The notes under the pieces: model-generated
The model's database searches: none
Told to the model about the DNA's origin: nothing
The model's input: the letters and a program-made list of their open reading frames with translations, nothing else
Shown: positions 34,385-43,879 of the stretch, in pieces
Layout of the letters: every line of letters starts with the position of its first letter
Numbering within the stretch: position 1 is the stretch's first letter
Translations under genes and position numbers: made by a program
DNA from: Desulfuromonas versatilis
GTDB taxonomy: Bacteria; Desulfobacterota; Desulfuromonadia; Desulfuromonadales; NIT-T3
Direction of reading: 5' to 3'
DNA length: 64,000 nucleotides
Assembly (NCBI RefSeq): GCF_019704135.1
Contig: NZ_AP024355.1
Location: 2,474,001-2,538,000 of the forward strand

Positions 34385-35095
34385 TCACATTTTTTTCAGT
34401 TTGCCGACTTCTTCGGCAGTGAGCATCCTGAACTTGCCCGGTTGCAGAGTTCCAATTTCGAGAAACCCGATGCGGATCCGGCGCAGCCGGCTGACCGGGC
34501 AGCCGACCGCTTCGCACATCCGCCGAACCTGCCGGTTTCTCCCCTCGCGCAGGGATATTTCGAACCAGGTGTGGCTGCCGGAGGCGCGGACCCGACCCAC
34601 CCGCGCCGGTGCGGTCATCCCATCCTCCAGGCGCACCCCGGTCTCCAGGGACCTGCTGGCCTGCGCCGAGAGCATCCCCCTGACTCTGACCAGGTAGGTT
34701 TTCTCCACCTGGTGGCGCGGATGGGCCAACCGGTTCGCCAGTTCGCCGTCATTGGTCATCAGCAGCAGCCCGTCGGTGGTCAGGTCCAGCCTGCCGACCG
34801 GGAAGACGCGTCCGGACAGCTCTTTCACCAGGTCCATCACCGTGGGCCGGCCCTGGGGGTCGCGCGCGGTGGTTACATACCCTACCGGCTTGTTGAGCAG
34901 CAGGTAGAGCTTTTTCTCCGCGAACTCCAGGGGACGGCCGTCTACCTCGATCCGGTCCAACTGCGGGTCGGCAGTGTCGCCGAGGCTGGCCAGCTGTCCG
35001 TTGACAGATACCCGGCGCTCGTCGATCCAGCGTTCGGCCTCGCGGCGCGAAGCAAGCCCCGCCGCGGCAATCAATTTCTGCAAGCGTTGTTTCAT
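34385..35095 (-). CDS. rluB: 23S rRNA pseudouridine synthase, RluB/RsuA family
   Basis: 236 residues from ATG MKQRLQKLIAAAG. N-terminal S4 RNA-binding domain (about 1-60), then the RsuA/RluB/E/F catalytic domain with NKPVGYVTT and the catalytic Asp in GRLDLTTDGLLLMTND. It probably makes pseudouridine 2605 in 23S rRNA; the exact target is inferred from family and from the scpA-scpB-rluB gene order seen in many bacteria. Confidence 0.92.
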   Translation of the reverse strand: MKQRLQKLIAAAGLASRREAERWIDERRVSVNGQLASLGDTADPQLDRIEVDGRPLEFAEKKLYLLLNKPVGYVTTARDPQGRPTVMDLVKELSGRVFPVGRLDLTTDGLLLMTNDGELANRLAHPRHQVEKTYLVRVRGMLSAQASRSLETGVRLEDGMTAPARVGRVRASGSHTWFEISLREGRNRQVRRMCEAVGCPVSRLRRIRIGFLEIGTLQPGKFRMLTAEEVGKLKKM

Positions 35096-35153
35096 CAGGT
35101 CAAATCCCCAGGACAACGGGGCTGGAAATGCCGGAAACTCATCCCGGCTATGG

Positions 35154-35759
35154 TTAGTTGAGTTCCTCTCGCGACGGGGCGGAAGATTCCGTGACGCCCT
35201 CCTCCTCGAGCGGGGAAGAATCCAGCGAAAGTTCGCTGAATTCCTTCAGCGTGGGCAGCCCGCGCAGGTCGCGCAGACCGAACAGCTCGAGAAACTCCCG
35301 GGTGGTGCCATAGATCATGGGCCTGCCCGGGATATCCTTCTTTCCCAGAATCCGCACCAGGTGCTTTTCCAGCAGAGTCTTCACCACCCCTCCGGAATCG
35401 ACACCCCGCAGGTACTCTATCTCGGCCCTGGTGATCGGCTGGCGGTAAGCGATGATGGCGAGGGTTTCCAAGGCGGCGCGGGAGAACCGAAACGGCCGGT
35501 TGCGCAGCACCCTGCGCAGCCACTCGCCGTGCTCGGGCCGGGTTCTGAACTGATACCCTTCGGCCGCCTCGAGCAGCACAAACCCCCTCCCCAGTCTCTG
35601 GTATTCGCCTACCAGGTCGTCGAGGACGGCCTTGGCCGCAGACCTGTCGATTTCCAGAGCCTCGGCAACGCGTTCCGGCCTGAGGGGCGTCTCGGAGGCG
35701 AAAACCATGGCCTCGATGACCACCTTGAGTTCAGCCGTATCCAAAGACCTCGTCTCCAA
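35154..35759 (-). CDS. scpB: Segregation and condensation protein B
   Basis: 201 residues with tandem winged-helix domains (LKVVIEAMVFASETPL; ALETLAIIAYRQPITRAEIE; RGVDSGGVVKTLLEK). It binds ScpA and SMC in the condensin complex. The start overlaps the scpA end by 29 bases, so they are translationally coupled. A short acidic/Ser-rich tail ends the protein. Confidence 0.95.
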   Translation of the reverse strand: METRSLDTAELKVVIEAMVFASETPLRPERVAEALEIDRSAAKAVLDDLVGEYQRLGRGFVLLEAAEGYQFRTRPEHGEWLRRVLRNRPFRFSRAALETLAIIAYRQPITRAEIEYLRGVDSGGVVKTLLEKHLVRILGKKDIPGRPMIYGTTREFLELFGLRDLRGLPTLKEFSELSLDSSPLEEEGVTESSAPSREELN

Positions 35760-36501
35760 TTTCCAGCCGCTCTTCCAGTGCCTCTTCCCGCACGGCGGGC
35801 AACAGCAGAATCACGCCGAAGCGGGCATTCTGCATCAGCCTGACCATGCGCAGCTTGACCAGTTCGAGCATGGCCAGAAAGGTCACCACCAGCTCCTGGC
35901 GCTGCGGATGGCTCGGGAACAGCTCGTCGAAGGCGATCGATTCCCTCCCCCTGAGCAGTTCCAGGATACTGTTGATACGTTCGGTTACCGAGAGCTGTTC
36001 GACGCTGACCTCGTGAAAAGAAGCCTCCGGTTTGCCCTTGAGCAACTTTTGCAACGCCTCGACCAATTCGAACAGCCCCACCGCCGCGAACTCGCCTTCG
36101 TCGGCCCCTTCCAGCTCGGGAGCGGGAAACCGCCGGGCGAAAACCTCGCGCCCCAGAACCGGGAAACTGTCCAGGGCGGTTCCAGCCTCCTTGTATTTCT
36201 GGTATTCGAGCAATCGCCGGACCAGTTCCGCCCGAGGGTCGGCCTCCTCCTCTTCGGCCTCTTCTACGCCGTCGGGAGGCAGCAGCATGCGGCTCTTGAT
36301 GTGGACCAGGGTAGCGGCCATGAGCAGAAATTCCCCGGCAACATCCAGGTTCAGGGTCTGCATGGCATCGAGGAAGGCCAGATACTGGGAGGTGATCTCC
36401 GCCATCGGGATGTCGGAGATTTCCATTTCATTCTTCCTGATCAGGTGAAGCAGCAGGTCGAGGGGACCTTCGAAATTGTCGATTCTTATCTCGTAGGACA
36501 T
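35731..36501 (-). CDS. scpA: Segregation and condensation protein A
   Basis: 256 residues, kleisin subunit of the SMC complex. The N-terminal FEGPLDLLLHLIRKNEMEISDIPMA stretch (residues 8-32) is the hallmark. A Glu-rich linker lies near residue 80 and a C-terminal winged helix ends the protein. It lies 102 bases after the M50 protease gene in the same direction. Confidence 0.96.
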   Translation of the reverse strand: MSYEIRIDNFEGPLDLLLHLIRKNEMEISDIPMAEITSQYLAFLDAMQTLNLDVAGEFLLMAATLVHIKSRMLLPPDGVEEAEEEEADPRAELVRRLLEYQKYKEAGTALDSFPVLGREVFARRFPAPELEGADEGEFAAVGLFELVEALQKLLKGKPEASFHEVSVEQLSVTERINSILELLRGRESIAFDELFPSHPQRQELVVTFLAMLELVKLRMVRLMQNARFGVILLLPAVREEALEERLEIGDEVFGYG

Positions 36502-36603
36502 TCAAGAGCTCGCGTCGGACCAGGAAGAGTCAATGGCAAGCTGGCCGGGGCAAGGGTTTCCATCCATCTGCTCCGCTTAGCGTTGTTCCGCCTTGCTCTT
36601 CCT

Positions 36604-37281
36604 CTACCGCCCCAGCAGAAAGTGAATGACCCTTTCGACCATGAAAATCTGCGATCCGGCCAGCATCCCGGTCAGGTTGGATATTACGGGCGAGAGCACC
36701 AAGCGCCAGAGGTCGGTGAAAAACACCAGAAAGATGATGAGAACAAAACCGAAAGGTTCAAGCCGGCCCAGCATCGCCGCCTGCTTCTGGGGCAGCAGCC
36801 CACTCAGAACCCTCCCCCCGTCCAGAGGCGGGATGGGGAGCAGGTTGAAGACCCCGAGGATGACGTTGATATAGAGGCTGAAAGCCGTCATCAGGCCCAC
36901 AGGCTCCAGCATCATTGCCAGAGAGCTCCCCGGCCCGACCGAAAGCAGGGACAATCCCTTGAGCGCCAGGGCCGAGAGCAACGCCAGCGAGAAGTTGGTC
37001 CCCGGGCCGGCGAGAGCCACCCAGATCATGTCCTTCTTGGGGTTGCGAAGGTTTCCGTAATTGACCGGAACGGGTCGCGCCCAGCCGAACCCGAAGACCA
37101 ACAGGGCCAGGGTGCCAATGGGATCGAGGTGCTTGACGGGGTTCAGGGTCAGGCGCCCCAGCAGCCGTGCGGTGGGATCGCCGAATTTTTCGGCCACATA
37201 GCCGTGGGCCACCTCGTGCAGGGTGACCGCCAGCAGTGCCGGCACCAGCATGATCGAGATTTTTGCGAGAATACTTTCCAT
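36604..37281 (-). CDS. Site-2-protease-like membrane metalloprotease (M50, YwhC type)
   Basis: 225 residues with about six membrane helices. Zinc motif HEVAH (residues 22-26, HExxH) and the third-ligand motif [13 protein letters not shown]. No PDZ domain, as in the short M50B group. The substrate is unknown; intramembrane cleavage is the family role. The position upstream of scpA-scpB is conserved in many Firmicutes and Desulfuromonadia. Confidence 0.9.
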   Translation of the reverse strand: MESILAKISIMLVPALLAVTLHEVAHGYVAEKFGDPTARLLGRLTLNPVKHLDPIGTLALLVFGFGWARPVPVNYGNLRNPKKDMIWVALAGPGTNFSLALLSALALKGLSLLSVGPGSSLAMMLEPVGLMTAFSLYINVILGVFNLLPIPPLDGGRVLSGLLPQKQAAMLGRLEPFGFVLIIFLVFFTDLWRLVLSPVISNLTGMLAGSQIFMVERVIHFLLGR

Positions 37282-37405
37282 GTCTCCATCTATGGAATTC
37301 GGGCTGGAAAAACAGCAGGATTTTTCACCCTTTTTACCAGATGCCGGGGGACCAAGTCAACGAAACCGGCAGCCGGTGCCTGGCTTCACAGAGCCCAACG
37401 GCCGC

Positions 37406-40069
37406 TCAGGTTTTTGGGCCGCCCCGGTTGAAGTAGCGCTTGCGCACCAGGGCCAGCTCGTCGTCGCGGGTGAGCACCCGGCCGTCGAGCCTGGCCTGCA
37501 GCAGATGGTGGAGGATGACCTTGTATTGCGGCCCCGGCGGGATGCCCAGGGCCAGAAGGTCGTTCCCGTCCAACAGGGGAGAAACATTGCGCAGGTGGGT
37601 AAAGAAATGGGAAATCTGCTGGCGCACCTCGTCGGTTCCGGCCTGGGCCATCATCGCCAGAAGCACCTCGGTGGCCAGGGGCTTCAACCATTGATACAGC
37701 TCGCTGGCCTTGGTACGGGTCCCCCTGGCCCGCCGCCGCTCCAGGGACTGAAGGCGGGAGCGGGCCTCGGCGCGCTGCTCGCAAAGCATCCCGACATAAC
37801 GGGCCGGCACGGCCAGCCGCCGGCATATCCCCTCCATGGCGTCCTTGTCCAGCTCGACAGTCAGGCAGAGGAAGTAGACCAGCCACCCTTGGCACGGCTC
37901 CCCCGTGTACAGAAGTTCGTGCCAGTGGATGACCCGGCTCGCCTCCTCGAAGCGTTGCCGGATACGCGGGGTCAGTACCAGGGCCGGGTGCAGGTACTTG
38001 AGCAGCTGCAGCTCCGCCATCCGGGCCACGGCCGGCACGGGGTTGGCTTCCTTGAGAATGATCACCAGCTCATTGAAGACCCGGGCCCCGCCAACCTTGT
38101 CGACAAACCCCATGCGCACCGCGCTGCGCAACAAATGCTCGGTGTGCACCCCGATCCGGAACCCGAGCCGCTGCTCGAAGCGGATGGCCCGGAAAACGCG
38201 GGTGGGGTCCTCGACAAAGCTTAGGTTGTGCAGCACCCGCACCGCCTTCTCCTCCAGGTCGCGCTGCCCGCCGAAAAAGTCGAGCAACTCCCCGTAGCGG
38301 GGGCCGTTAAGGGCTATGGCCAGGGTGTTGATGGTAAAATCGCGACGGTAAAGGTCGAGCTTGATGGAGGCGTCTTCGACGGTGGGCAGTGCGCCCGGTT
38401 CGAGATAGTACTCCATCCGGGTGGAGGCAACATCCACCTTGAAACCGTCGGGGAAGATGATCACCGCGGTGCCGAATTTCTGGTGACTGCGGATTCGACA
38501 CCCCTGCCGGCGGGCGAACTCGCTGGCGAAGGCGATGCCGTCACCCTCGACGACGATGTCCACGTCGAGGTTGGGCTGGCGCAGCAGCAGATCCCGTACG
38601 AAGCCGCCGACCGCGAAAACCTCGCATTGCAGCGCATCGCCGACCACGCCCAGTTCCTGCAGGACCTCCAGCACACGGGAAGGGAGCTGCTCCCGGATCA
38701 GCCGCGCGACCTGCCTTTTTTTCAGCGTCAGCGCGCCTTCGTTGATCCCCGTTTCGATTTCGCGGCGGCGCCCGGAGCGCATTCCCGAAACCATGTGGCG
38801 CAGCAGGTCGGTGCGGGTGACTACCCCGATGGCCCGCCCCTTCTCGACGACGGGGACAAAGCGCTGGCTGCGCACCACGATCAGCTCCTTGAGCTCGTCC
38901 ACCGTGCTATCGGAGGCAACCGAGGCGAACTCGGTGCTCATATATTCCCTGGCGGGGACGTCGGCAAGGCCGTGGTGGGCAGCCTTGTCGGCGACCTGCC
39001 TCGACAGCAGGCCGACCACCCGGGGACCGTCCATGACGGGAAGGGTGTTGATGTTGTACCGGGTGAGCAGGGTGCGCGCCTCGCGGATGGTGGACTCGGG
39101 ACCGATTCCCTTGACCGGGAAGGACATCAGATGGCGGGCCTGCCACTGGGGGTTGACGTGGCGCCGGAGAATCTCGGGCAGGCGATCGAGGACCTGAACC
39201 AGGGTCAGGTCCCTTACCGTGCCCGAGCCGGCAAAGCTGTGTCCGCCTCCGCCCAGCTCGGCGAGGATCTCGCCGACGGGCACCTCGGGAACCCGCGATC
39301 GGCCCACCAGGAAAACCCGGTCCCCCATTCGCGCCGCAACCAGCAGCGCGTCGAGGTTCTCCATGTCCTTGAGCTTGTGGGTGAGCACCGCAAGGTCACC
39401 GACAAAATTCTCGACCGAAGCGTGGGCGATGGAGATATCGACACCGTTGACGTTGAGCACGGTGCGGTTCTGAATCAGCTCATGCAGCAGCGCCACCTGC
39501 TCCGCCGACATCTCCTGGGTCAGAAAATCGGCGACGGTGTTGAGGTTGGCCCCATGCTCGAGGAGAAAAGCGGCGGCCTGGTAGTCCTTGGCGGTGGTGG
39601 AATTGAACAGCAGGCTCCCGGTGTCTTCGTAGAGACCCAGCATCATCATGGTGGCTTCGTCGGGAGTCGGGACGATCCCCTTTTCCATGAACAGCTGGCA
39701 GAAAACCGTGACCGTGGCCCCGACCGGCCGGATGACCTCGAAATCCGCCTGCAGATCGGCCTTGCCCGCCGGATGGTGGTCGTAGATGTGCACCTCGACC
39801 CCCTTGCGGCGCGCCACTTCGCCGAAAGGTCCGATGCGGTCGGACTGGCGTACGTCGACCAGGATCAGGCGGGTCACCGCGGCGAGGTCGATATCCCGCA
39901 CCCGCTTGAAGCCATGGGCGTAGACGGCGCTTTGCAGAAAAAACTCACGCAGGCTCCGCTCCTGGGCGCCGGCGAAAACCATCTGGGCCTCGGGATAGAG
40001 CTTGCGCGCCGCGATCATGCCGCCCAGGCAGTCGAAATCCGCGTTGACGTGGGTGGTGATGACATCCAT
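37406..40069 (-). CDS. DHH - CBS - CBS - tRNA nucleotidyltransferase fusion (A-adding enzyme type)
   Basis: 887 residues. Residues 1-310 form a DHH/DHHA1 phosphoesterase-like module (THVNADFDCLGG, IYDHHPAGK, GGGGHSFAGSG). About 315-440 are two CBS domains. From about 460 comes a class II nucleotidyltransferase with AVGGFVRDLLL, LDVDIV and RRDFTINTLA, followed by the RNA-binding helical domains. In Geobacter sulfurreducens separate C-adding and A-adding CCA enzymes and a poly(A) polymerase are known, and this architecture fits the A-adding type. The ATG sits just below a palindromic heptad array (40074-40143) and has no Shine-Dalgarno that I can see. Confidence 0.88.
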   Translation of the reverse strand: MDVITTHVNADFDCLGGMIAARKLYPEAQMVFAGAQERSLREFFLQSAVYAHGFKRVRDIDLAAVTRLILVDVRQSDRIGPFGEVARRKGVEVHIYDHHPAGKADLQADFEVIRPVGATVTVFCQLFMEKGIVPTPDEATMMMLGLYEDTGSLLFNSTTAKDYQAAAFLLEHGANLNTVADFLTQEMSAEQVALLHELIQNRTVLNVNGVDISIAHASVENFVGDLAVLTHKLKDMENLDALLVAARMGDRVFLVGRSRVPEVPVGEILAELGGGGHSFAGSGTVRDLTLVQVLDRLPEILRRHVNPQWQARHLMSFPVKGIGPESTIREARTLLTRYNINTLPVMDGPRVVGLLSRQVADKAAHHGLADVPAREYMSTEFASVASDSTVDELKELIVVRSQRFVPVVEKGRAIGVVTRTDLLRHMVSGMRSGRRREIETGINEGALTLKKRQVARLIREQLPSRVLEVLQELGVVGDALQCEVFAVGGFVRDLLLRQPNLDVDIVVEGDGIAFASEFARRQGCRIRSHQKFGTAVIIFPDGFKVDVASTRMEYYLEPGALPTVEDASIKLDLYRRDFTINTLAIALNGPRYGELLDFFGGQRDLEEKAVRVLHNLSFVEDPTRVFRAIRFEQRLGFRIGVHTEHLLRSAVRMGFVDKVGGARVFNELVIILKEANPVPAVARMAELQLLKYLHPALVLTPRIRQRFEEASRVIHWHELLYTGEPCQGWLVYFLCLTVELDKDAMEGICRRLAVPARYVGMLCEQRAEARSRLQSLERRRARGTRTKASELYQWLKPLATEVLLAMMAQAGTDEVRQQISHFFTHLRNVSPLLDGNDLLALGIPPGPQYKVILHHLLQARLDGRVLTRDDELALVRKRYFNRGGPKT

Positions 40070-40073
40070 AGTC

Positions 40074-40143
40074 GTGAGGCGTGAGGCGTGAGGCGTGAGG
40101 GGAAAAAGCTTTTACGCCTCACCCCTTACCCCTCACTCCTCAC
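40074..40143. repeat. Inverted array of GTGAGGN heptads, no gene inside
   Basis: Left arm 40074-40101 is GTGAGGC three times then GTGAGGG. A 14-base spacer contains the palindrome AAAAGCTTTT. The right arm 40116-40143 is four inverted heptads (GCCTCAC, CCCTTAC, CCCTCAC, TCCTCAC). It lies between pyrD and the nucleotidyltransferase gene. The arms match those bracketing the four-helix-bundle gene at 60534. Confidence 0.92.
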
Positions 40144-40150
40144 CAGAAAG

Positions 40151-41101
40151 TTAAACCTGCAGGCTGCCGACCAGCTCGTTGATATCGTCGATCCCTTCCT
40201 CGATGCAGTACTGTTCGATACCCTCGACGATGGCGGGCATGATCCCGGGGTCGACGAAATTGGCCGTCCCCACCTGCACCGCGGTGGCGCCGGCGATGAG
40301 AAACTCGATGGCATCGGAGGGGCGCACGATCCCGCCGACGCCGATGACCGGCACCTTGACGGTCTGGGCCACCTGGTGGACCATGCGCACCGCGATGGGG
40401 CGAATGGCCGGGCCGGAAAGCCCCCCGGTCCGGTTGGCCAGGCGCGGGCGGCGGGTCTTGATGTCGATGGACATCCCGGTCAGGGTGTTGATGCAGCAGA
40501 TGGCGTCGGCCCCCGACTCTTCCACAGCCCGGGCGATGACCGTAATGTCGGTGACGTTCGGGGTCAGCTTGGCGATCAGGGGCTTGGCCAGGTTCTTCCG
40601 CACCAAACTGACCACTTCGGCCGCGGCCTTGGGGTCGGTGCCGAAAACGATCCCGCCTTTTTTGACGTTGGGGCAGGAGATGTTGAGCTCCACCCCGGCA
40701 ACCTCGGGAATGTCGGAGAGCCGCTTGGCCACCTCGCCGTACTCCTCGAGGGTATTGCCGAAGAAGTTGACGATCACCGGGGTGGTGACTTCGCGCAGAA
40801 AGGGCAGCTTGTACTTGATAAAGGCGTCCACCCCGACGTTCTGCAGGCCGATGGCATTGAGCATGCCGCTGATGGTTTCGGCGATGCGCGGGGTGGGATT
40901 GCCCGCCTTGGGCTTGAGGGACAGGCCCTTGGTGACGATGGCGCCGATGTTCTCCAGATCGAGAAACGGCGCATATTCTTCGCCGTAGCCGAAGGTGCCC
41001 GAAGCGGGCATGACCGGGTTTTTCATTTCAATCCCGGCGATGTTCACCGCGAGGCGGGGACCAGTTACGGACTGGCTGGCTTTGGTCGTTTCGCTGCTCA
41101 T
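40151..41101 (-). CDS. pyrD: Dihydroorotate dehydrogenase B (NAD-type), catalytic subunit
   Basis: 316 residues from [16 protein letters not shown]-binding barrel of class 1B with catalytic Cys in [11 protein letters not shown], the ASGTFGYG loop and GVGGI phosphate site. It oxidises dihydroorotate to orotate in pyrimidine synthesis, passing electrons through PyrK to NAD. It overlaps pyrK by four bases (ATGA), confirming the 1B complex. Confidence 0.96.
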   Translation of the reverse strand: MSSETTKASQSVTGPRLAVNIAGIEMKNPVMPASGTFGYGEEYAPFLDLENIGAIVTKGLSLKPKAGNPTPRIAETISGMLNAIGLQNVGVDAFIKYKLPFLREVTTPVIVNFFGNTLEEYGEVAKRLSDIPEVAGVELNISCPNVKKGGIVFGTDPKAAAEVVSLVRKNLAKPLIAKLTPNVTDITVIARAVEESGADAICCINTLTGMSIDIKTRRPRLANRTGGLSGPAIRPIAVRMVHQVAQTVKVPVIGVGGIVRPSDAIEFLIAGATAVQVGTANFVDPGIMPAIVEGIEQYCIEEGIDDINELVGSLQV

Positions 41102-41955
41102 GATTTGCACCCCTCGCAATATCCGGTTTCCTCGCCCATCCGGGCCCAGTCCAGCTGCTCGGCCCGGAAAACCGGCCCTTCCTTGCAGGTGCAAAGGTAG
41201 CGCGGGATCTCCTCGGAGTGCCCCGCCCCCTTGACCACACACCCCAGGCAGGCGCCGAGGCCGCAGGCCATCAGCGCCTCCAGGGAGACCTGCAGGGGCA
41301 CCTTGCGCTCGGCGCAGATCCGCTGGACCGCTTCGATCATGGGCATCGGCCCGCAGGCGTAGACGCTGGCCCCGGGGAACTTTTCCAGCTTGCGCTTGAG
41401 GACCTCGGTCACCAGACCTTCTTCGCCGAGGCTGCCGTCGTCGGTGGAGACGTAAGTCTCGACGCCGAGCCGTTCAAATTCGGTCACCGCCAGGATGTCC
41501 TCCCGGGTGCGCCCCCCCATGAGCAGGCGCACGCTGCTGGTCTTGGTCAGGTGGCTGGCCAGCATATACAGGGGCACCAGGCCGATGCCGCCGCCGACCA
41601 GGATCTTCTCCTCGGCGGGGTTGCCGGGGTCAAACCCCCGCCCCAGCGGTCCGAGCACCTCGACCCGGTCGCCATGGTGAAGCCCGGCCATGATGTTGGT
41701 GCCGCGCCCGACCACCTTGTAGAGCAGTTCCAGGTATTCCTTGGGCGGCTGCCCTTCACAGTCGGGGGGCAGAAAACCGGTGCGGAAAATCCCGAAAGGA
41801 CGACGCAGCAGCGGCGGCAGCGAGGTCTGCACCCGAAACATCACGAACTGTCCCGGACGGGCGCTGGCGCCGAACCCCGGGGCCAGGATCCGCATCCGGT
41901 AATAGCCGGGTGATATTTCCTGGTTGGACAGCACCATGGTCTTATAATTCTTCAT
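41098..41955 (-). CDS. pyrK: Dihydroorotate dehydrogenase electron-transfer subunit
   Basis: 285 residues from [12 protein letters not shown]; a GTG three codons upstream is also possible. Ferredoxin-reductase-like FAD domain (RRPFGIF region), NAD domain with [12 protein letters not shown], then a C-terminal [2Fe-2S] site with the cysteine set [11 protein letters not shown]...YLCTC. It transfers electrons from PyrD to NAD. Confidence 0.95.
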   Translation of the reverse strand: MKNYKTMVLSNQEISPGYYRMRILAPGFGASARPGQFVMFRVQTSLPPLLRRPFGIFRTGFLPPDCEGQPPKEYLELLYKVVGRGTNIMAGLHHGDRVEVLGPLGRGFDPGNPAEEKILVGGGIGLVPLYMLASHLTKTSSVRLLMGGRTREDILAVTEFERLGVETYVSTDDGSLGEEGLVTEVLKRKLEKFPGASVYACGPMPMIEAVQRICAERKVPLQVSLEALMACGLGACLGCVVKGAGHSEEIPRYLCTCKEGPVFRAEQLDWARMGEETGYCEGCKS

Positions 41956-42031
41956 CTCTCTCACTCTCTCCTGTCACTTGCTCGAATAATCGGCCGAATT
42001 AAAACCAGGCCATAGCATGTTCTGGACCGTC

Positions 42032-42490
42032 TCAAGAAGATGCCAACTCCATCACCAGGGCGTCTTCGCCGTCGGGGTAGTAGGCGCGCCGACGGTAACT
42101 GGGGCGAAACCCAAAGGATTGGTAAAGGGCCACAGCCGCCAGGTTGCCGGCGCGCACCTCGAGATAAGCGCTGTCCATCCCCTTCTGCGCCGCCTGCCCC
42201 AGCACGTGGCTCAGCATCTGCCTGGCCACACCCAGCCGCCGGAACCGGGGAGCCGTTGCCACGTTGAGGACCTCCAGCTCGCCCTGAAGATACCTGCTGC
42301 AGAGAAACCCCGCAAGCTCCCCGTCGACCAGGAGCAAGTCCACGGAAGAGAAGGCGCCCTCCATCTCGCAGCGGAACTGGGGCTCGCTCCAGGGGTGGGT
42401 ATAGCACTGCCTTTCGACCTCCAGGACCGCAGGCAGATCGGCCTCGTCCATGGGGCGGATGATCCGGAGTTGGTCAGCGGCCCCGGCCAC
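42032..42490 (-). CDS. rimI: Ribosomal-protein-alanine acetyltransferase RimI
   Basis: 152 residues from a GTG start; the frame is open to 42634 but the extra part is not family-like. GNAT fold with the acetyl-CoA loop in FRRLGVARQML and a C-terminal RRRAYYPDGEDALVM motif typical of RimI. It acetylates the N-terminal Ala of ribosomal protein S18. Same strand as pyrK, 76 bases upstream. Confidence 0.93.
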   Translation of the reverse strand: MAGAADQLRIIRPMDEADLPAVLEVERQCYTHPWSEPQFRCEMEGAFSSVDLLLVDGELAGFLCSRYLQGELEVLNVATAPRFRRLGVARQMLSHVLGQAAQKGMDSAYLEVRAGNLAAVALYQSFGFRPSYRRRAYYPDGEDALVMELASS

Positions 42491-42629
42491 GTCAGCCTCG
42501 CCACCGGCCAGGTCGCGACCCAGGGCGGCTGCCCGGCAACGAAGAGCGGTCAAGATTCGGAGCCGGGCCCGCGAGGGGGGCAATCGAAAACATAAATGCC
42601 TTTTGTTATCAGGAGCTTTCCGGCCTGCA

Positions 42630-42657
42630 ATCATATGTCACCACCCGGTTCCTGTAA
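42630..42657 (-). promoter_or_regulatory. Candidate promoter of rimI-pyrK-pyrD
   Basis: Minus strand TTACAG (42657-42652), 16 bases, TATGAT (42635-42630). It lies in the 271-base divergent gap to purM, the largest gap in the window. Confidence 0.45.
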
Positions 42658-42699
42658 AGGCATAAAGTTGGCCGCGGGGCCCGGCCGGGGACTTTGGCG

Positions 42700-42728
42700 T
42701 TGACAATCCCCGGGCCGTTGATTTAATA
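42700..42728 (+). promoter_or_regulatory. Sigma70 promoter of purM
   Basis: Consensus TTGACA (42700-42705), 17 bases, TTAATA (42723-42728) in a TTTAATAATTAT patch; AAGGAG and the TTG start follow. Confidence 0.6.
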
Positions 42729-42761
42729 ATTATCCATTTTCGCTGCAAGGAGTCTCGGGAA

Positions 42762-43811
42762 TTGAACGACAACAATAAGGCCACCTACAAGGATGCCGGC
42801 GTTGACATCGATGCCGGCAATCGTTTTGTCCAGATGATCAAGCCCCTGGTGAAAGCCACCTCGCGTCCCGAGGTGCTGACCGACATCGGCGGCTTCGGCG
42901 GGCTTTTTTCTTTGAACGCCGAGAAATACAAGAAACCGACCCTGGTCGCTTCCACCGACGGCGTCGGCACCAAGCTGAAGCTGGCGTTCATGACCGACAA
43001 GCATGACACGGTGGGGATCGACCTGGTGGCCATGTGTGTCAACGACATCGTCGTGCAGGGGGCCGAACCCCTGTTTTTCCTGGACTATCTCGCTACCGGG
43101 AAGCTTTCTCCTGAAAAGGCCGCCGAGATCGTCAAGGGCATCTCCGAGGGGTGCGTGCAGGCCGGCTGCGCCCTGATCGGCGGAGAAACCGCTGAGATGC
43201 CCGGGATGTACGCCGAGGGCGAGTACGACCTGGCCGGCTTCACCGTGGGCGTGGTGGACAACAGCCGGATCATCGACGGCTCCACCATCACCGTGGGGGA
43301 CGTTCTGATCGGCATCGGCTCGAGCGGCCTGCATTCCAACGGCTACTCGCTGGCCCGCAAGGTCTTCTTCGAGAGGATGAAGCTTTCGGTGGACAGCCGG
43401 CTCCCCGAACTGGAAAAGCCCCTCGGCGAGGAACTGCTGACCCCCACGCGGATTTACGTGAAAACCATTCTCAACCTGCTGCGCGACTTCCAGGTCAAGG
43501 GGATGGCTCACATCACCGGTGGCGGTCTCACCGAAAACGTGCCCCGCATCCTGCCCAAGCATTGCCAGGCCGTGATCGAGAAATCCAGCTGGAGCAAACC
43601 GGTGATTTTCGACCTGCTCCGCCAGGGCGGCAACATCGAGGAACTGGAGATGTACCGGACCTTCAACTATGGCGTGGGGATGGTCCTGGTAGTGCCCCAG
43701 GCCGAGGCCGACGAGGTCATGGTGCGGCTTTCCGGGCTCAAGGAAAAGGCCTGGATCATCGGCGAGATTGCCAAGTGCCCCGAGGGGGAAGAACCCGTCC
43801 GACTCGTTTAA
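42762..43811 (+). CDS. purM: Phosphoribosylformylglycinamidine cyclo-ligase
   Basis: 349 residues from a TTG start with AAGGAG nine bases upstream. AIR synthetase features: [23 protein letters not shown], the metal-site [21 protein letters not shown] and [16 protein letters not shown]-dependent ring closure to AIR in purine synthesis. Followed by purN at 68 bases, the classic purMN pair. Confidence 0.97.
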   Translation: MNDNNKATYKDAGVDIDAGNRFVQMIKPLVKATSRPEVLTDIGGFGGLFSLNAEKYKKPTLVASTDGVGTKLKLAFMTDKHDTVGIDLVAMCVNDIVVQGAEPLFFLDYLATGKLSPEKAAEIVKGISEGCVQAGCALIGGETAEMPGMYAEGEYDLAGFTVGVVDNSRIIDGSTITVGDVLIGIGSSGLHSNGYSLARKVFFERMKLSVDSRLPELEKPLGEELLTPTRIYVKTILNLLRDFQVKGMAHITGGGLTENVPRILPKHCQAVIEKSSWSKPVIFDLLRQGGNIEELEMYRTFNYGVGMVLVVPQAEADEVMVRLSGLKEKAWIIGEIAKCPEGEEPVRLV

Positions 43812-43879
43812 CCGCCGCGCTGCGGCACAGGGACGACGGCGAGCAGGATAACGCTCGGGTCGCCCATCCTGGAGGATTC

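Noticed and set aside
38228-40084. A long open frame opposite the A-adding enzyme
   Set aside because: Antisense artefact of G+C-rich codons. It runs through the heptad array and has no recognisable domain.
40074-40143. CRISPR array
   Set aside because: The repeat unit is seven bases without unique spacers of 25-40 bases, and no cas gene is present.
42491-42634. N-terminal extension of RimI
   Set aside because: The frame is open, but the added 48 residues are unlike RimI and cover the region just below the candidate promoter. The GTG at 42490 gives the normal family length.
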